64,000 nucleotides of DNA from Marinococcus sp. PL1-022 (GTDB lineage: Bacteria; Bacillota; Bacilli; Bacillales; Marinococcaceae). Each line of letters begins with the position of its first letter. Position 1 is the stretch's first letter. The position numbers were made by a program, and so were the translations under genes. The stretch lies in assembly GCF_033845285.1 (NCBI RefSeq), contig NZ_JAWXCX010000001.1, forward strand, positions 2,061,495 to 2,125,494, in the 5' to 3' direction. Shown in pieces: positions 16,951-26,158 of this stretch. Under the pieces are notes generated by a model that ran no database searches, was not told the origin of the DNA, and saw nothing but the letters and a program-made list of their open reading frames with translations.

Positions 16951-18639
16951 TTAATTCGCTTGTTTTTCCCTGGCTTTTTGGTCCTCAACGTCTTCATAAG
17001 GCTTCGTCGCATAGGCAATTTCGGACTCAAGCTCTTTCGTGTAGGCTTTGGTTTCTTCCTCGGACCAGTTCAACGATTTTTTCATAAACGCCGTTACTGG
17101 CTCTTTCCAGCGCTTCAGCTCCGGCATATCAAAGAACAGGAAGGCCGTTCTTCTATTTAGGAAGTCAAGCGGCGTAACTGCCATTTCATATTCGAGTGCG
17201 TACAACAGCCGTGCAGCAAGCTTTAGCGGCATACCGCTGTTTTTCGCTTCTTCAAGATTTTCTTCAAGCAGCTCGAGCATTTTCAGTCCGTTCGCTCCGT
17301 AGAAGCGGAACAGGTCCTCTGTCTCGTCTCTGGTCATCCCGAGTGCTTCACCGCGGTATGCTTCTTTAACGGCAAATGTTTCATAGCCGGAGGAGCCTCC
17401 CACTTCACCGCCGGAAAGCCGGATATCCTGTGTTGGGCACGGTGCGTGGATATTCATCTTATCAACCACTACATCGACAATCCGCTCTGCCATCTTGCGG
17501 TAGCCGGTCAGTTTACCGCCTGCAATGGAGATCAGTCCTGAATCGGAAATGAAAATTTCATCCTTCCGGGAAATTTCAGAGGCTGATTTTCCTTCCTCCT
17601 GAATAAGCGGACGGATGCCGGACCAGCTGGATTCCACATCTTCTGCTTTCAGCTTCAGGGTTGGGAATTCATAATTCGTCACTTCTAAAATATAGTCGCG
17701 GTCTTCACGGGAGACACGAGGCTCCTGAAGGTTCGAACCGTAGTCAGTATCTGTTGTGCCCACATACGCCTTATTGCCGCGCGGGATGGCAAAGATCATG
17801 CGGCCATCCGGAGCATCAAAGTACGTAGCCTGACGGAGCGGGAACCGGCTCAGATCAAACACGAGATGAATTCCTTTCGTGTGATGCAGATGTTTACCTG
17901 TGTTGGAGCCGTCTACTTTTCTCAGCGTATCCACCCACGGACCGGCAGCGTTCACCACATGGTCCGCATAGATGCGATGGGTCTCATTGTTGATCAGATC
18001 TTTTACTTCCACACCAATCAGCTTGCCGTTATCATACAAAAGATCAGTGGCTTTGGCGTAGTTAACGGCGTTCGCGCCGAGTTCCACGGATTTTTTCATT
18101 GCTTCGAGCGTCAGTCTTGCATCATCGGTACGATATTCAACATACACTCCGCCCCCGAGAAGGTTATCTTCGCGAAGCAGCGGTTCCTTTTCAATCGTAC
18201 TTTTTTTATTCAGCATATAACGGCGTTCGTGCTTATTTACCTGGGCCAGGCGGTCATATACCTGCAGACCGAACGAGGTGGTGGTTTTTCCAAGGTTTCC
18301 GCCTTTTACGATTGGAAGAAGCATCCACTCCGGCTCGGTTACGTGTGGCGCATTTTCATACACGATGGCCCGCTCTCTGCCTACTTCGGCTACAAGTTTA
18401 ATTTCAAACTGTTCGAGATAACGAAGTCCCCCGTGTACAAGCTTAGTGGAACGGCTGGAAGTACCTGCTGCAAAGTCCTGCATTTCAATGCAGGCCGTGT
18501 TGAGGCCACGGGCTGTGGCGTCCAGTGTAATGCCCGCTCCGGTAATGCCGCCTCCGATAACGAGCACGTCGAGGTGGGTCTCTGTCATATTTCTCAAACG
18601 CTCTTTGCGTGATAGTGCTGAAAAATGCTGATCTGCCAT
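16951..18639 (-). CDS. glpD: Aerobic glycerol-3-phosphate dehydrogenase
   Basis: A membrane-associated flavoenzyme that oxidises glycerol 3-phosphate to dihydroxyacetone phosphate and passes electrons to the respiratory quinone pool. The 562-residue protein has the FAD loop VLVIGGGITGAGITLDA near 25-41, the GTSSRSTKLVHGGLRYLEQ signature near 59-77 and a C-terminal DAO_C helical domain. It is last of the glpP-glpK-glpD cluster. It has its own promoter and a terminator-containing leader typical of GlpP control. The RBS AAGGGGATG precedes the ATG. Confidence 0.95.
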   Translation of the reverse strand: MADQHFSALSRKERLRNMTETHLDVLVIGGGITGAGITLDATARGLNTACIEMQDFAAGTSSRSTKLVHGGLRYLEQFEIKLVAEVGRERAIVYENAPHVTEPEWMLLPIVKGGNLGKTTTSFGLQVYDRLAQVNKHERRYMLNKKSTIEKEPLLREDNLLGGGVYVEYRTDDARLTLEAMKKSVELGANAVNYAKATDLLYDNGKLIGVEVKDLINNETHRIYADHVVNAAGPWVDTLRKVDGSNTGKHLHHTKGIHLVFDLSRFPLRQATYFDAPDGRMIFAIPRGNKAYVGTTDTDYGSNLQEPRVSREDRDYILEVTNYEFPTLKLKAEDVESSWSGIRPLIQEEGKSASEISRKDEIFISDSGLISIAGGKLTGYRKMAERIVDVVVDKMNIHAPCPTQDIRLSGGEVGGSSGYETFAVKEAYRGEALGMTRDETEDLFRFYGANGLKMLELLEENLEEAKNSGMPLKLAARLLYALEYEMAVTPLDFLNRRTAFLFFDMPELKRWKEPVTAFMKKSLNWSEEETKAYTKELESEIAYATKPYEDVEDQKAREKQAN

Positions 18640-18671
18640 TCAATTCATCCCCTTTTTAAATATCAGAGAGT

Positions 18672-18722
18672 AAAAAAGACCGCAGATCTCCTCTTCTGGC
18701 GTGAAGGGTATCTGCGGTCTCT
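18672..18722 (-). promoter_or_regulatory. glpD leader terminator (predicted GlpP antitermination site)
   Basis: An 11-bp perfect inverted repeat (AGACCGCAGAT at 18677-18687 and its complement at 18710-18720) is followed on the minus strand by T6. It sits between the glpD promoter and start codon, the position of the GlpP-controlled terminator in the B. subtilis glpD leader. The GlpP gene lies 1.6 kb upstream. Confidence 0.8.
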
Positions 18723-18754
18723 CTGCATCTCCGACCATTTATTAACTTAACCTA

Positions 18755-18783
18755 ATTGTAATCGCTCTTTCATTCAAATGCAA
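18755..18783 (-). promoter_or_regulatory. glpD promoter
   Basis: On the minus strand, TTGCAT (18778-18783) and TACAAT (18755-18760) are spaced 17 bases, between the glpK stop and the leader hairpin. Confidence 0.7.
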
Positions 18784-18792
18784 CCGATATGT

Positions 18793-20304
<1,512 letters not shown>

Positions 20305-20315
20305 TTATCTTTTCT

Positions 20316-20861
20316 CTATTTTGGCCATAATGATTTTTCCGTCGTCGATATAGCCGATGCCCCTGCACTCCAGGCAGCAGAAACCTCTTCCTGCGAGCGA
20401 ATCAGACCACCTGCAATAACAGGCACATTTTTATTTTCTGCTACTTCCTTAATCATAGATGGCACAATACCCGGCAGAAGCTCCACCATGTCCGGTTTTA
20501 TGTCTTCAAGCAGCTTATAGCTTGTTTCAAGCGCGAGTGAATCCAGTAAAAACAAGCGCTGTACTGTGATAAGGTTGTTTTTTTTAGCTGTTGTCAGAAT
20601 CTGCCGGCGGGTGCTGATTAATCCGTCCGGACGGATATTCTGGCATAAATACTGGGCCGCGGAATCATCATGGGCGAGCCCCTGGACCAGATCTGCATGC
20701 AAAAGCACTTTTTTATCTGCCCGTTTGCTTAACTGCATCAGGCTTTTAAGCTTCGCCAGATGCACGTTTAAAATAACCACGTACGGCCCGGAGGTTTTGA
20801 GCGCTTTTTCAAACTCCCTCTCATTGCGGGCTGCTGGCAGAATTTTTTGGCCGGTAAGCAT
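20316..20861 (-). CDS. glpP: Glycerol uptake operon antiterminator GlpP
   Basis: An RNA-binding regulator that, when bound to glycerol 3-phosphate, allows read-through of leader terminators in glp mRNAs. The 181-residue protein shows GlpP family segments: LNVHLAKLKSLMQLSKRADK, VLLHADLVQGLAHDDSAAQY near 53-72, GLISTRRQILTTAKK near 85-99 and VIAGGLIRSQEEV near 148-160. It is first in the glpP-glpK unit, with RBS GGGGGAAGG. The fold is a TIM-like barrel. Confidence 0.93.
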   Translation of the reverse strand: MLTGQKILPAARNEREFEKALKTSGPYVVILNVHLAKLKSLMQLSKRADKKVLLHADLVQGLAHDDSAAQYLCQNIRPDGLISTRRQILTTAKKNNLITVQRLFLLDSLALETSYKLLEDIKPDMVELLPGIVPSMIKEVAENKNVPVIAGGLIRSQEEVSAAWSAGASAISTTEKSLWPK

Positions 20862-20923
20862 ATCCTTCCCCCTTTATCTCTCTTTCTTGTTCATGCCTTT
20901 TGAATTACGACTGCTGTTGGCTG

Positions 20924-20932
20924 TGCTATACT
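20924..20932 (+). promoter_or_regulatory. msrA promoter (extended -10)
   Basis: TGCTATACT is an extended -10 element about 40 bases before the msrA start codon. Confidence 0.45.
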
Positions 20933-20951
20933 TTACACAAATACAAAAAAT

Positions 20952-20980
20952 ACTATACAGGTGATGGACGGTGTTCGCAA
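20952..20980 (-). promoter_or_regulatory. glpP promoter
   Basis: On the minus strand, TTGCGA (20975-20980) and TATAGT (20952-20957) are spaced 17 bases. The -35 lies in the first codons of divergent msrA. Confidence 0.5.
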
Positions 20981-21540
20981 TGACCCAGCAAAATGAGAGA
21001 AAAAATAAAGAATTGGCAACCTTTGCCGGTGGATGCTTTTGGTGCATGGTACAGCCGTTTGACGAGCTCCCCGGCATTATATCCATTACGTCGGGCTACA
21101 CCGGCGGAAGCATAGCTCATCCTTCATACGAGCAGGTAAAAGCCGGCACCACAGGTCATAGAGAAGCAGTACAGATTGAGTTTGATCCTGCGCTGTTTTC
21201 CTACCAGCAGCTGCTCGACCTATACTGGCCTCAAATTGATCCTACCGATCCAGACGGCCAGTTTCACGACCGCGGCCCGCAATATCAGACGGCTATTTTT
21301 CACCATAATGAAGAGCAGCGACGGCTGGCAGAAGCATCGAGGCAGCGGGTAGAAGAAAGCGGCCGGTTCCGTGATCCCGTAGTGACAGAGATCAGACCGG
21401 CGGAGCCTTTTTATCCGGCGGAAGAATCCCATCAGAACTTTTATAAAAAAGAACGTGAAGCCTATAAAAAAGACCGGGCCCTCTCCGGCCGGGATGAATT
21501 TATTGAAGCTCACTGGGATAGTTCTCCCGGAAATCAATAA
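20971..21540 (+). CDS. msrA: Peptide methionine (S)-S-oxide reductase MsrA
   Basis: Repairs methionine S-sulfoxide in proteins and free methionine. The 189-residue protein has the catalytic motif GGCFWCMV (Cys22), then [29 protein letters not shown]-like AVQIEFDP and [12 protein letters not shown]. Length is normal, and there is no fused MsrB domain. GTG at 20971 is taken as start (AGGTGA six bases upstream); ATG at 20980 is an alternative. It is transcribed divergently from glpP. Confidence 0.93.
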   Translation: MFAMTQQNERKNKELATFAGGCFWCMVQPFDELPGIISITSGYTGGSIAHPSYEQVKAGTTGHREAVQIEFDPALFSYQQLLDLYWPQIDPTDPDGQFHDRGPQYQTAIFHHNEEQRRLAEASRQRVEESGRFRDPVVTEIRPAEPFYPAEESHQNFYKKEREAYKKDRALSGRDEFIEAHWDSSPGNQ

Positions 21541-21554
21541 AAATTGTAAGCCAT

Positions 21555-21593
21555 TAAAAAGAGCTTCAGCAGGCAGCACCTGCTGAAGCTCTT
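21555..21593 (-). terminator. Terminator downstream of signal peptidase gene
   Basis: A 14-bp inverted repeat (AGAGCTTCAGCAGG) abuts the lepB stop. The minus strand has a T5 run after it. It probably also stops msrA transcripts. Confidence 0.85.
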
Positions 21594-21594
21594 G

Positions 21595-22149
21595 TCATGG
21601 ACTGAAGGTGAAATCATCGAGCGGCCAGTACCTGATACTCGCTTCCCCGACAATCTGCTCCTCATCCACAAAACCGACTGCGTCGGCTCTGCTGTCTTCA
21701 CTGCGGGGGCGGTTGTCGCCCATTACAAAATAGCTGTCTTCCGGCACAGTTGTTTCTCCGGTCACTCCCTGGAGCGTGAAATCCTGGGTGAACTCTCCGT
21801 TCGTCTGATTTTGATATTCTTCTAAGTACGGCTCCTCCTGAGCTTCTCCGTTGATGTATAACGTATCGTCCCTATACTCCACCGTATCCCCCGGAAGACC
21901 GATAACCCGTTTAATATAGTCACTGTTTTCATTTGCATGAAAAACAATGATATCTGAGCGTTCGGGCTCGGAGAAAGCATAGCCGATCTTGTTAATAATC
22001 ATCCGCTGTCCGTCTTCCACTGTCGGAAGCATGGAAGGGCCGCTGACAACATAGTTGGCAAACAAGAAGCCGCGCACAATGACGACGATTAAAACGACGA
22101 CGACGATTACTTTAATCCAATCCCATATTTCTTTTGACCAATTCGTCAT
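21595..22149 (-). CDS. Type I signal peptidase
   Basis: Removes signal peptides from exported proteins at the outer face of the membrane. The 184-residue protein has one N-terminal helix (about 11-30). It carries the catalytic Ser39 (SGPSMLPT) and Lys80 (DYIKRVIGLPGD), then YFVMGDNRPRSEDSR (box E) and FVDEEQIVGEA. Size and single anchor match the SipS/SipT/SipU/SipV group. Bacillus carries several paralogues, so no letter is assigned. The RBS GGAGGAAG is strong. Confidence 0.93.
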   Translation of the reverse strand: MTNWSKEIWDWIKVIVVVVLIVVIVRGFLFANYVVSGPSMLPTVEDGQRMIINKIGYAFSEPERSDIIVFHANENSDYIKRVIGLPGDTVEYRDDTLYINGEAQEEPYLEEYQNQTNGEFTQDFTLQGVTGETTVPEDSYFVMGDNRPRSEDSRADAVGFVDEEQIVGEASIRYWPLDDFTFSP

Positions 22150-22328
22150 TACCGACTTCCTCCGTTTCTATCTGCCTTTTTACTTTAGCACGGTTTCTGC
22201 AGGCGGGCAAACCGAAAATCCGCGCAGGCTAGAGGCATTATATCATATTTATACGGGTACTTTCTTTTTAAACCTTAAAGCTCTCTTTGTCGATATAATA
22301 AATATCCTTAAGCGAAGGAATTGCACAC
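22150..22328. other. Divergent promoter region between signal peptidase and PBP genes
   Basis: AT-rich spacer. A TATAAT at 22294-22299 (+) may be the -10 for the PBP gene. No clear -35 or sporulation sigma element could be settled by eye. Confidence 0.35.
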
Positions 22329-24200
22329 ATGAGAAAACTTTTAGGACTTCTATGGATACTATTATTTATAACCGGCGGGGCCGTCGTTTACTGCCTGTTT
22401 GCAAAGGAAATGACCAGCACGCAGGCTCTCTCTTCCTTCCTCGAGGAGCAGATTGACGTCTCCGGCGTGCCAATTGCCCAGAACAGCTACGTGACCGACC
22501 GGCAGGGCAGTCAAATTGCTGAATTTCAGCCGGAGGAAAACCGGCGGTACGTCTCCCTCTCCCATTTTCCCGAACATGCGAGAGCTGCTTTTATTGCAAC
22601 AGAGGACCAAAATTATTACGAGCATCAGGGCATCGACCCTTTAGGCGTTGTCCGGGCTTTTATAAGCAATGCCAGCAGTGGCAGCATTGAAGAAGGCGCA
22701 AGTACGATCACGCAGCAGGCGACACGAAATATGTATTTTTCCCACCAGCAGACGTATGAACGAAAGGTTGCCGAGGTTCTGTTTGCCTATCAGCTTGAAC
22801 AAACCTATACAAAAAATGAAATTCTGGAAATGTACATGAATACTATTTATTTCGGCGAAGGCATTTACGGATTTGAAACGGCGAGCCGTTCTTATTTCGG
22901 CAAACCAAGCAGTGATCTCTCACTTGCACAGGCAGCTTTCCTGGCTGCCATTCCGGCTAATCCGTCCTACTACCACCCCGTTGATCATCCGGACAGGACC
23001 AGGGAGCGGCAGCAGTGGATCCTGGAAAAAATGAAAGAGACCGAAGCTATAACTGCTGAGGAAAAATTACAGGCTGCCCAAGAAACGGTCTCTGTAGATT
23101 TACAAAAAAGCAAAGCCAACCCTTATCCTGATTATACCGATTACGTGAAGCATGAATTCAGACAGCTTGTTGCTCAAAACGAAGGCTGGACTGAACGGAT
23201 AAATCAGGCGGCGGAGAGCGAGAAAGAAGCTCTTTCCGAAGAGCTTGATACACGTACAGAGCAGCTCCTTCAGTCCGGCATTACGATCCATACCGCCATG
23301 GATTCTGATCTGCAGACCATGCTCACAGAAGAATCCCGCTCCTACTGGCAGCAGCGGAATATTGAAGGGGCCGCTGTCATAGCTGATCACAAGGCCGGTG
23401 CTATTACGGCAATAAGCGGCGGGGCAGATTACCAGGAATATGAATTCAACCGGGCCTTTCAGGCATACCGGCAGCCCGGTTCGGTATGGAAGCCACTGCT
23501 CGTCTACGGACCGTACCTTGAAGAAAAACAGCGCTCTATCAACGACCTGGTCTCCACAGAAAAGTACTGCGCAGCCTCCTATTGTCCCGCAAATGAGAGC
23601 GGTACGACAAAGGACAGGGTAACGATTGAACATGCTCTTGCCTTTTCCTACAATACTTCTGCTCTGCGTCTCATGCATCAAAATGGACTGGACGCTTCCT
23701 TTCAGTACCTTGAAAAATTTGAGTGGTCAAAATTAACCCCGGGAGACAGGCAATACGCCGCCGCCCTCGGCGGCATTGAGTACGGGGTCTCCCCGGTGGA
23801 GTTAACGAGTGCTTATACCGTATTCTCCAGCGGCGGCACGTATGAACCGCCGCGTGCTATTACTTCTGTTACTGATGCAGATGGAGAGATTCTGTTTGAA
23901 TGGGAAACGAAGGAAACAGTCGTATGGTCTAAAGAAACAAATGACCAGATGCGTGAAGCCCTTCGCACCACCGTCCTTTCAGGAACGGCTTCAACTCTAA
24001 AAGAGGTGGGAGACGTCAGCGGTAAAACCGGTACATCCAACAATACCAAAGACAGTTGGTTTGCCGGCTATGACAGCAGATACACCATGGGAGTCTGGCA
24101 TGGGTACGACGAGCCCCGTCCTTTAAATCCCGAAGACAGCGCCATTTCTTTCTGGAAGACGATGTACCCATTACTATACGAAAAAAGCGGACAGCCTTAA
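22329..24200 (+). CDS. Class A penicillin-binding protein (PbpG/PBP2d-like)
   Basis: A bifunctional peptidoglycan synthase of 623 residues. It has an N-terminal anchor (about 5-25) and a GT51 glycosyltransferase domain with catalytic Glu92 (IATEDQNYYEHQGID), ASTITQQATRN and FGEGIYGFETAS. The transpeptidase domain has SxxK in RQPGSVWKP (about residue 384), SxN in SYNTSA (about 440) and KTG in GKTGTSNN (about 565). Size and lack of a long C-terminal extension fit the PBP2c/2d group, used in spore-wall synthesis in B. subtilis; the exact paralogue is uncertain. The stop codon lies inside its terminator hairpin. Confidence 0.88.
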   Translation: MRKLLGLLWILLFITGGAVVYCLFAKEMTSTQALSSFLEEQIDVSGVPIAQNSYVTDRQGSQIAEFQPEENRRYVSLSHFPEHARAAFIATEDQNYYEHQGIDPLGVVRAFISNASSGSIEEGASTITQQATRNMYFSHQQTYERKVAEVLFAYQLEQTYTKNEILEMYMNTIYFGEGIYGFETASRSYFGKPSSDLSLAQAAFLAAIPANPSYYHPVDHPDRTRERQQWILEKMKETEAITAEEKLQAAQETVSVDLQKSKANPYPDYTDYVKHEFRQLVAQNEGWTERINQAAESEKEALSEELDTRTEQLLQSGITIHTAMDSDLQTMLTEESRSYWQQRNIEGAAVIADHKAGAITAISGGADYQEYEFNRAFQAYRQPGSVWKPLLVYGPYLEEKQRSINDLVSTEKYCAASYCPANESGTTKDRVTIEHALAFSYNTSALRLMHQNGLDASFQYLEKFEWSKLTPGDRQYAAALGGIEYGVSPVELTSAYTVFSSGGTYEPPRAITSVTDADGEILFEWETKETVVWSKETNDQMREALRTTVLSGTASTLKEVGDVSGKTGTSNNTKDSWFAGYDSRYTMGVWHGYDEPRPLNPEDSAISFWKTMYPLLYEKSGQP

Positions 24201-24214
24201 CCGTCCGCTTTTTT
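24181..24214. terminator. Bidirectional terminator overlapping the PBP stop codon
   Basis: AAAAAAGCGGAC and GTCCGCTTTTTT form a 12-bp stem. The PBP stop codon (24198-24200) is in the loop. Confidence 0.9.
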
Positions 24215-24770
24215 ATACTGGCAAACTATGCAGAAAACTATTGTACAGCCGCAGGCCGGCGTAGCCCGTGCCAAAGATAAACAGCCCCCAGAAGGATAGA
24301 TGCAGAAGTAAAAAACCAGCCACTCCGGTAAAACGAAGGGAAGGAGCCAGGCGAATAATCAAATAGACAAACGACGCAAGCGTCGCTCCTATGAAAAGCC
24401 CACCGAGTACATAAAGATGGGAAGTAAGGAACAGTGATACGCCCCCTGCCGTTAAATAGATCCATGCGCAGCCCTGAAGATAGGAGCGGATATCCCCTTT
24501 CTCTTCACTCAGAAAAAATAACAGGGAGAGCCCCATCATCGTATCTGAAATTAATTTTAATGCAGCAATAATCATAAAAAACACAAGCATAAGTACAAAA
24601 AGCATGGTTAATTTAATTCCATTGTCTGAAAAAAATTCGAGCATTCCCTGATAAATGCCGGCAGATTCTAAAAAAGCGGCGATATACTGCTGCGACCACA
24701 TGCCAAAGGATAAACAAAAAAACAAAATGGCAAGAATCGGAAAATGACTGGTTAAATACGCATTTTTCAC
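24213..24770 (-). CDS. YufK-like membrane protein (DUF5366)
   Basis: A 185-residue polytopic protein with about five hydrophobic helices (near 8-24, 51-75, 98-114, 118-139, 150-170). Its beginning (KNAYLTSHFPILAI) and the segment EFFSDNGIKLTMLFVLM recall B. subtilis YufK, of unknown function; the assignment is from memory. Two adjacent GTG codons could start it. The one at 24768-24770 is better spaced from GGAGG and matches the family's N-terminus. It is the last gene of a minus-strand run after the hmo-like gene. Confidence 0.65.
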   Translation of the reverse strand: MKNAYLTSHFPILAILFFCLSFGMWSQQYIAAFLESAGIYQGMLEFFSDNGIKLTMLFVLMLVFFMIIAALKLISDTMMGLSLLFFLSEEKGDIRSYLQGCAWIYLTAGGVSLFLTSHLYVLGGLFIGATLASFVYLIIRLAPSLRFTGVAGFLLLHLSFWGLFIFGTGYAGLRLYNSFLHSLPV

Positions 24771-24785
24771 CACGAGCCTCCAGAG

Positions 24786-25091
24786 TTAACTGGCATGGAC
24801 TACACGAAATTGGCGAATCTGGTTACCGGTCGCAGCACTCTCTCTTTTTTCCTGGCCTCCTGCCCGGTGAGAAGATTTAAATGAGTCACTTTCGAGCCAG
24901 TTTTCGAAGTCTTCCCTGGTTTCCCATTTTGTAAAAACAAGCTGTTTTCCATCTTCGGTCGCTTCATCTAAAAACAAAAACTCCAGACATCCCGGCACCT
25001 GGTTCATCTTTTCAGCGCTGGCACCAAAGCGTTCCTGGATTTGTTCTTTTGCTTCTGCGGGTACCTCGAGTTCATTTATAACAACGTACAT
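24786..25091 (-). CDS. IsdG/HmoA-like heme-degrading monooxygenase
   Basis: A 101-residue ABM-fold protein. The Asn-Trp-His triad of IsdG-type heme oxygenases can be traced: Asn6 (VINELEV), Trp65 (FENWLESD) and His75 (FKSSHR). Enzymes with this triad open heme and release iron. Length and pattern fit HmoA/IsdG. The start is ATG at 25089-25091 after AGAGGGATCAGG; an upstream in-frame ATG overlaps the end of trmL and lacks an RBS. It follows trmL by 16 bases. Confidence 0.8.
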   Translation of the reverse strand: MYVVINELEVPAEAKEQIQERFGASAEKMNQVPGCLEFLFLDEATEDGKQLVFTKWETREDFENWLESDSFKSSHRAGGQEKRESAATGNQIRQFRVVHAS

Positions 25092-25107
25092 CCTGATCCC
25101 TCTTTCA

Positions 25108-25581
25108 TTATTGTAATTGTGGAAATGCCTGCTGGCGAAGCGCCTCATATACTAAAATAGCTGCCGTATTAGAAAGATTCAAGGAACGGACTTTATCATT
25201 CTGGGGTATCCGGATGCACTTTTCCCGGTACTGCTCTGTCACATATTCCGGCAGACCGGTTGTTTCACGTCCAAACACAAAAAAATAATCTTTTGCAGGA
25301 TCTGAATAGTCATGAACGGTATATGACGACGATCCTACTGTCTCTACAAAGAAGAACTCCGCTTCCGGATACGTATCCATCCATTCTTCAAGTGAATCAT
25401 AATAGTGAATCTGCACATTCGGCCAGTAATCACAGCCGGCGCGCTTGAGCATCCGGTCTTCCGTGGAAAATCCAAGGGGTCGTATCAGGTGCAGGTGGGT
25501 GTCCGTCCCCGCACACGTTCTTGCAATATTTCCGGTGTTCGCCGGTATTTCTGGTTGAAATAACACTACATGTAAAGCCAA
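25108..25581 (-). CDS. trmL: tRNA (cytidine/uridine-34-2'-O)-methyltransferase TrmL
   Basis: A SPOUT methyltransferase that 2'-O-methylates the wobble base of tRNA-Leu isoacceptors. The 157-residue protein has LHVVLFQPEIPANTGNIART at the N-terminus, LHLIRPLGFSTEDRMLKRAG and the knot motifs FVFGRETTGLP and RSLNLSNTAAILVYEALRQ. The start is TTG at 25579-25581, 8 bases after AGGAG; it gives the family's usual N-terminus, and a GTG nine codons upstream is rejected. Both Leu tRNAs that could be substrates lie 4 kb away in this window. Confidence 0.93.
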   Translation of the reverse strand: MALHVVLFQPEIPANTGNIARTCAGTDTHLHLIRPLGFSTEDRMLKRAGCDYWPNVQIHYYDSLEEWMDTYPEAEFFFVETVGSSSYTVHDYSDPAKDYFFVFGRETTGLPEYVTEQYREKCIRIPQNDKVRSLNLSNTAAILVYEALRQQAFPQLQ

Positions 25582-25601
25582 GTCGCTCTCTCCTTCTTTT
25601 T

Positions 25602-26129
25602 CTACCACGAAACTGCCTGCGCTTTTTCTAATGCAAGCAATCCTTCTTTTAAATGTACTCCTCCGCCAAATCCTACCATTTTCCCGTTTTTACCAATGAC
25701 CCGGTGGCATGGAACGATAATGGAAACCGGATTTTTATTATTGGCCATTCCCACTGCCCGGAAAGCCTTCGGCGAATCGGCCTCCTCAGCAATTTCTGCA
25801 TATGATTTCGTCGTTCCATAAGGAATACTCTGAAGTGCCTGCCACACTCTCTTTTGAAAAGGCGTTCCCCTCATATCGAGCGGCACGGTAAACGTAGTGC
25901 GCTCGTTCGCCGCATATTCTTCAAGCTCCCGGAAAACTTCATTATGCATCGGATGCAATTCTTCCCGCAGTTCGCATGAACTTCCAATGTGTTTTTTCAG
26001 CCATAAGTTTATCCGGTCTTCGTTTTCTTCCACCGAACCGAAGTGCAGCATGCAGACTCGAGCTTTATACAATACTACAGTCACTTCACCAATACCGTTA
26101 ATTGCTTGTGATGCGGCAAAAACTTCCAT
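25602..26129 (-). CDS. ogt: Methylated-DNA--protein-cysteine methyltransferase
   Basis: A suicide repair protein that removes alkyl groups from O6-alkylguanine. The 175-residue protein has an Ada/Ogt N-terminal domain and the active-site motif IIVPCHRVIGKNG with acceptor Cys141. It also has RGTPFQKRVWQAL near 88-100, YGTTKSYAEIA near 104-114 and AVGMANNKNP (Asn-rich DNA-binding turn). It is placed between queG and trmL in a minus-strand run. The RBS TAAGGAGG is strong. Confidence 0.93.
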   Translation of the reverse strand: MEVFAASQAINGIGEVTVVLYKARVCMLHFGSVEENEDRINLWLKKHIGSSCELREELHPMHNEVFRELEEYAANERTTFTVPLDMRGTPFQKRVWQALQSIPYGTTKSYAEIAEEADSPKAFRAVGMANNKNPVSIIVPCHRVIGKNGKMVGFGGGVHLKEGLLALEKAQAVSW

Positions 26130-26158
26130 GAAGATCCTCCTTATTACATTTTCTTCTA

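Noticed and set aside
17866-18612. A 248-codon plus-strand frame opposite glpD
   Set aside because: Shadow of a fully recognisable glpD; no family features.
23100-23681. A 193-codon minus-strand frame opposite the PBP gene
   Set aside because: Overlaps the transpeptidase domain, which has intact SxxK, SxN and KTG motifs on the plus strand.
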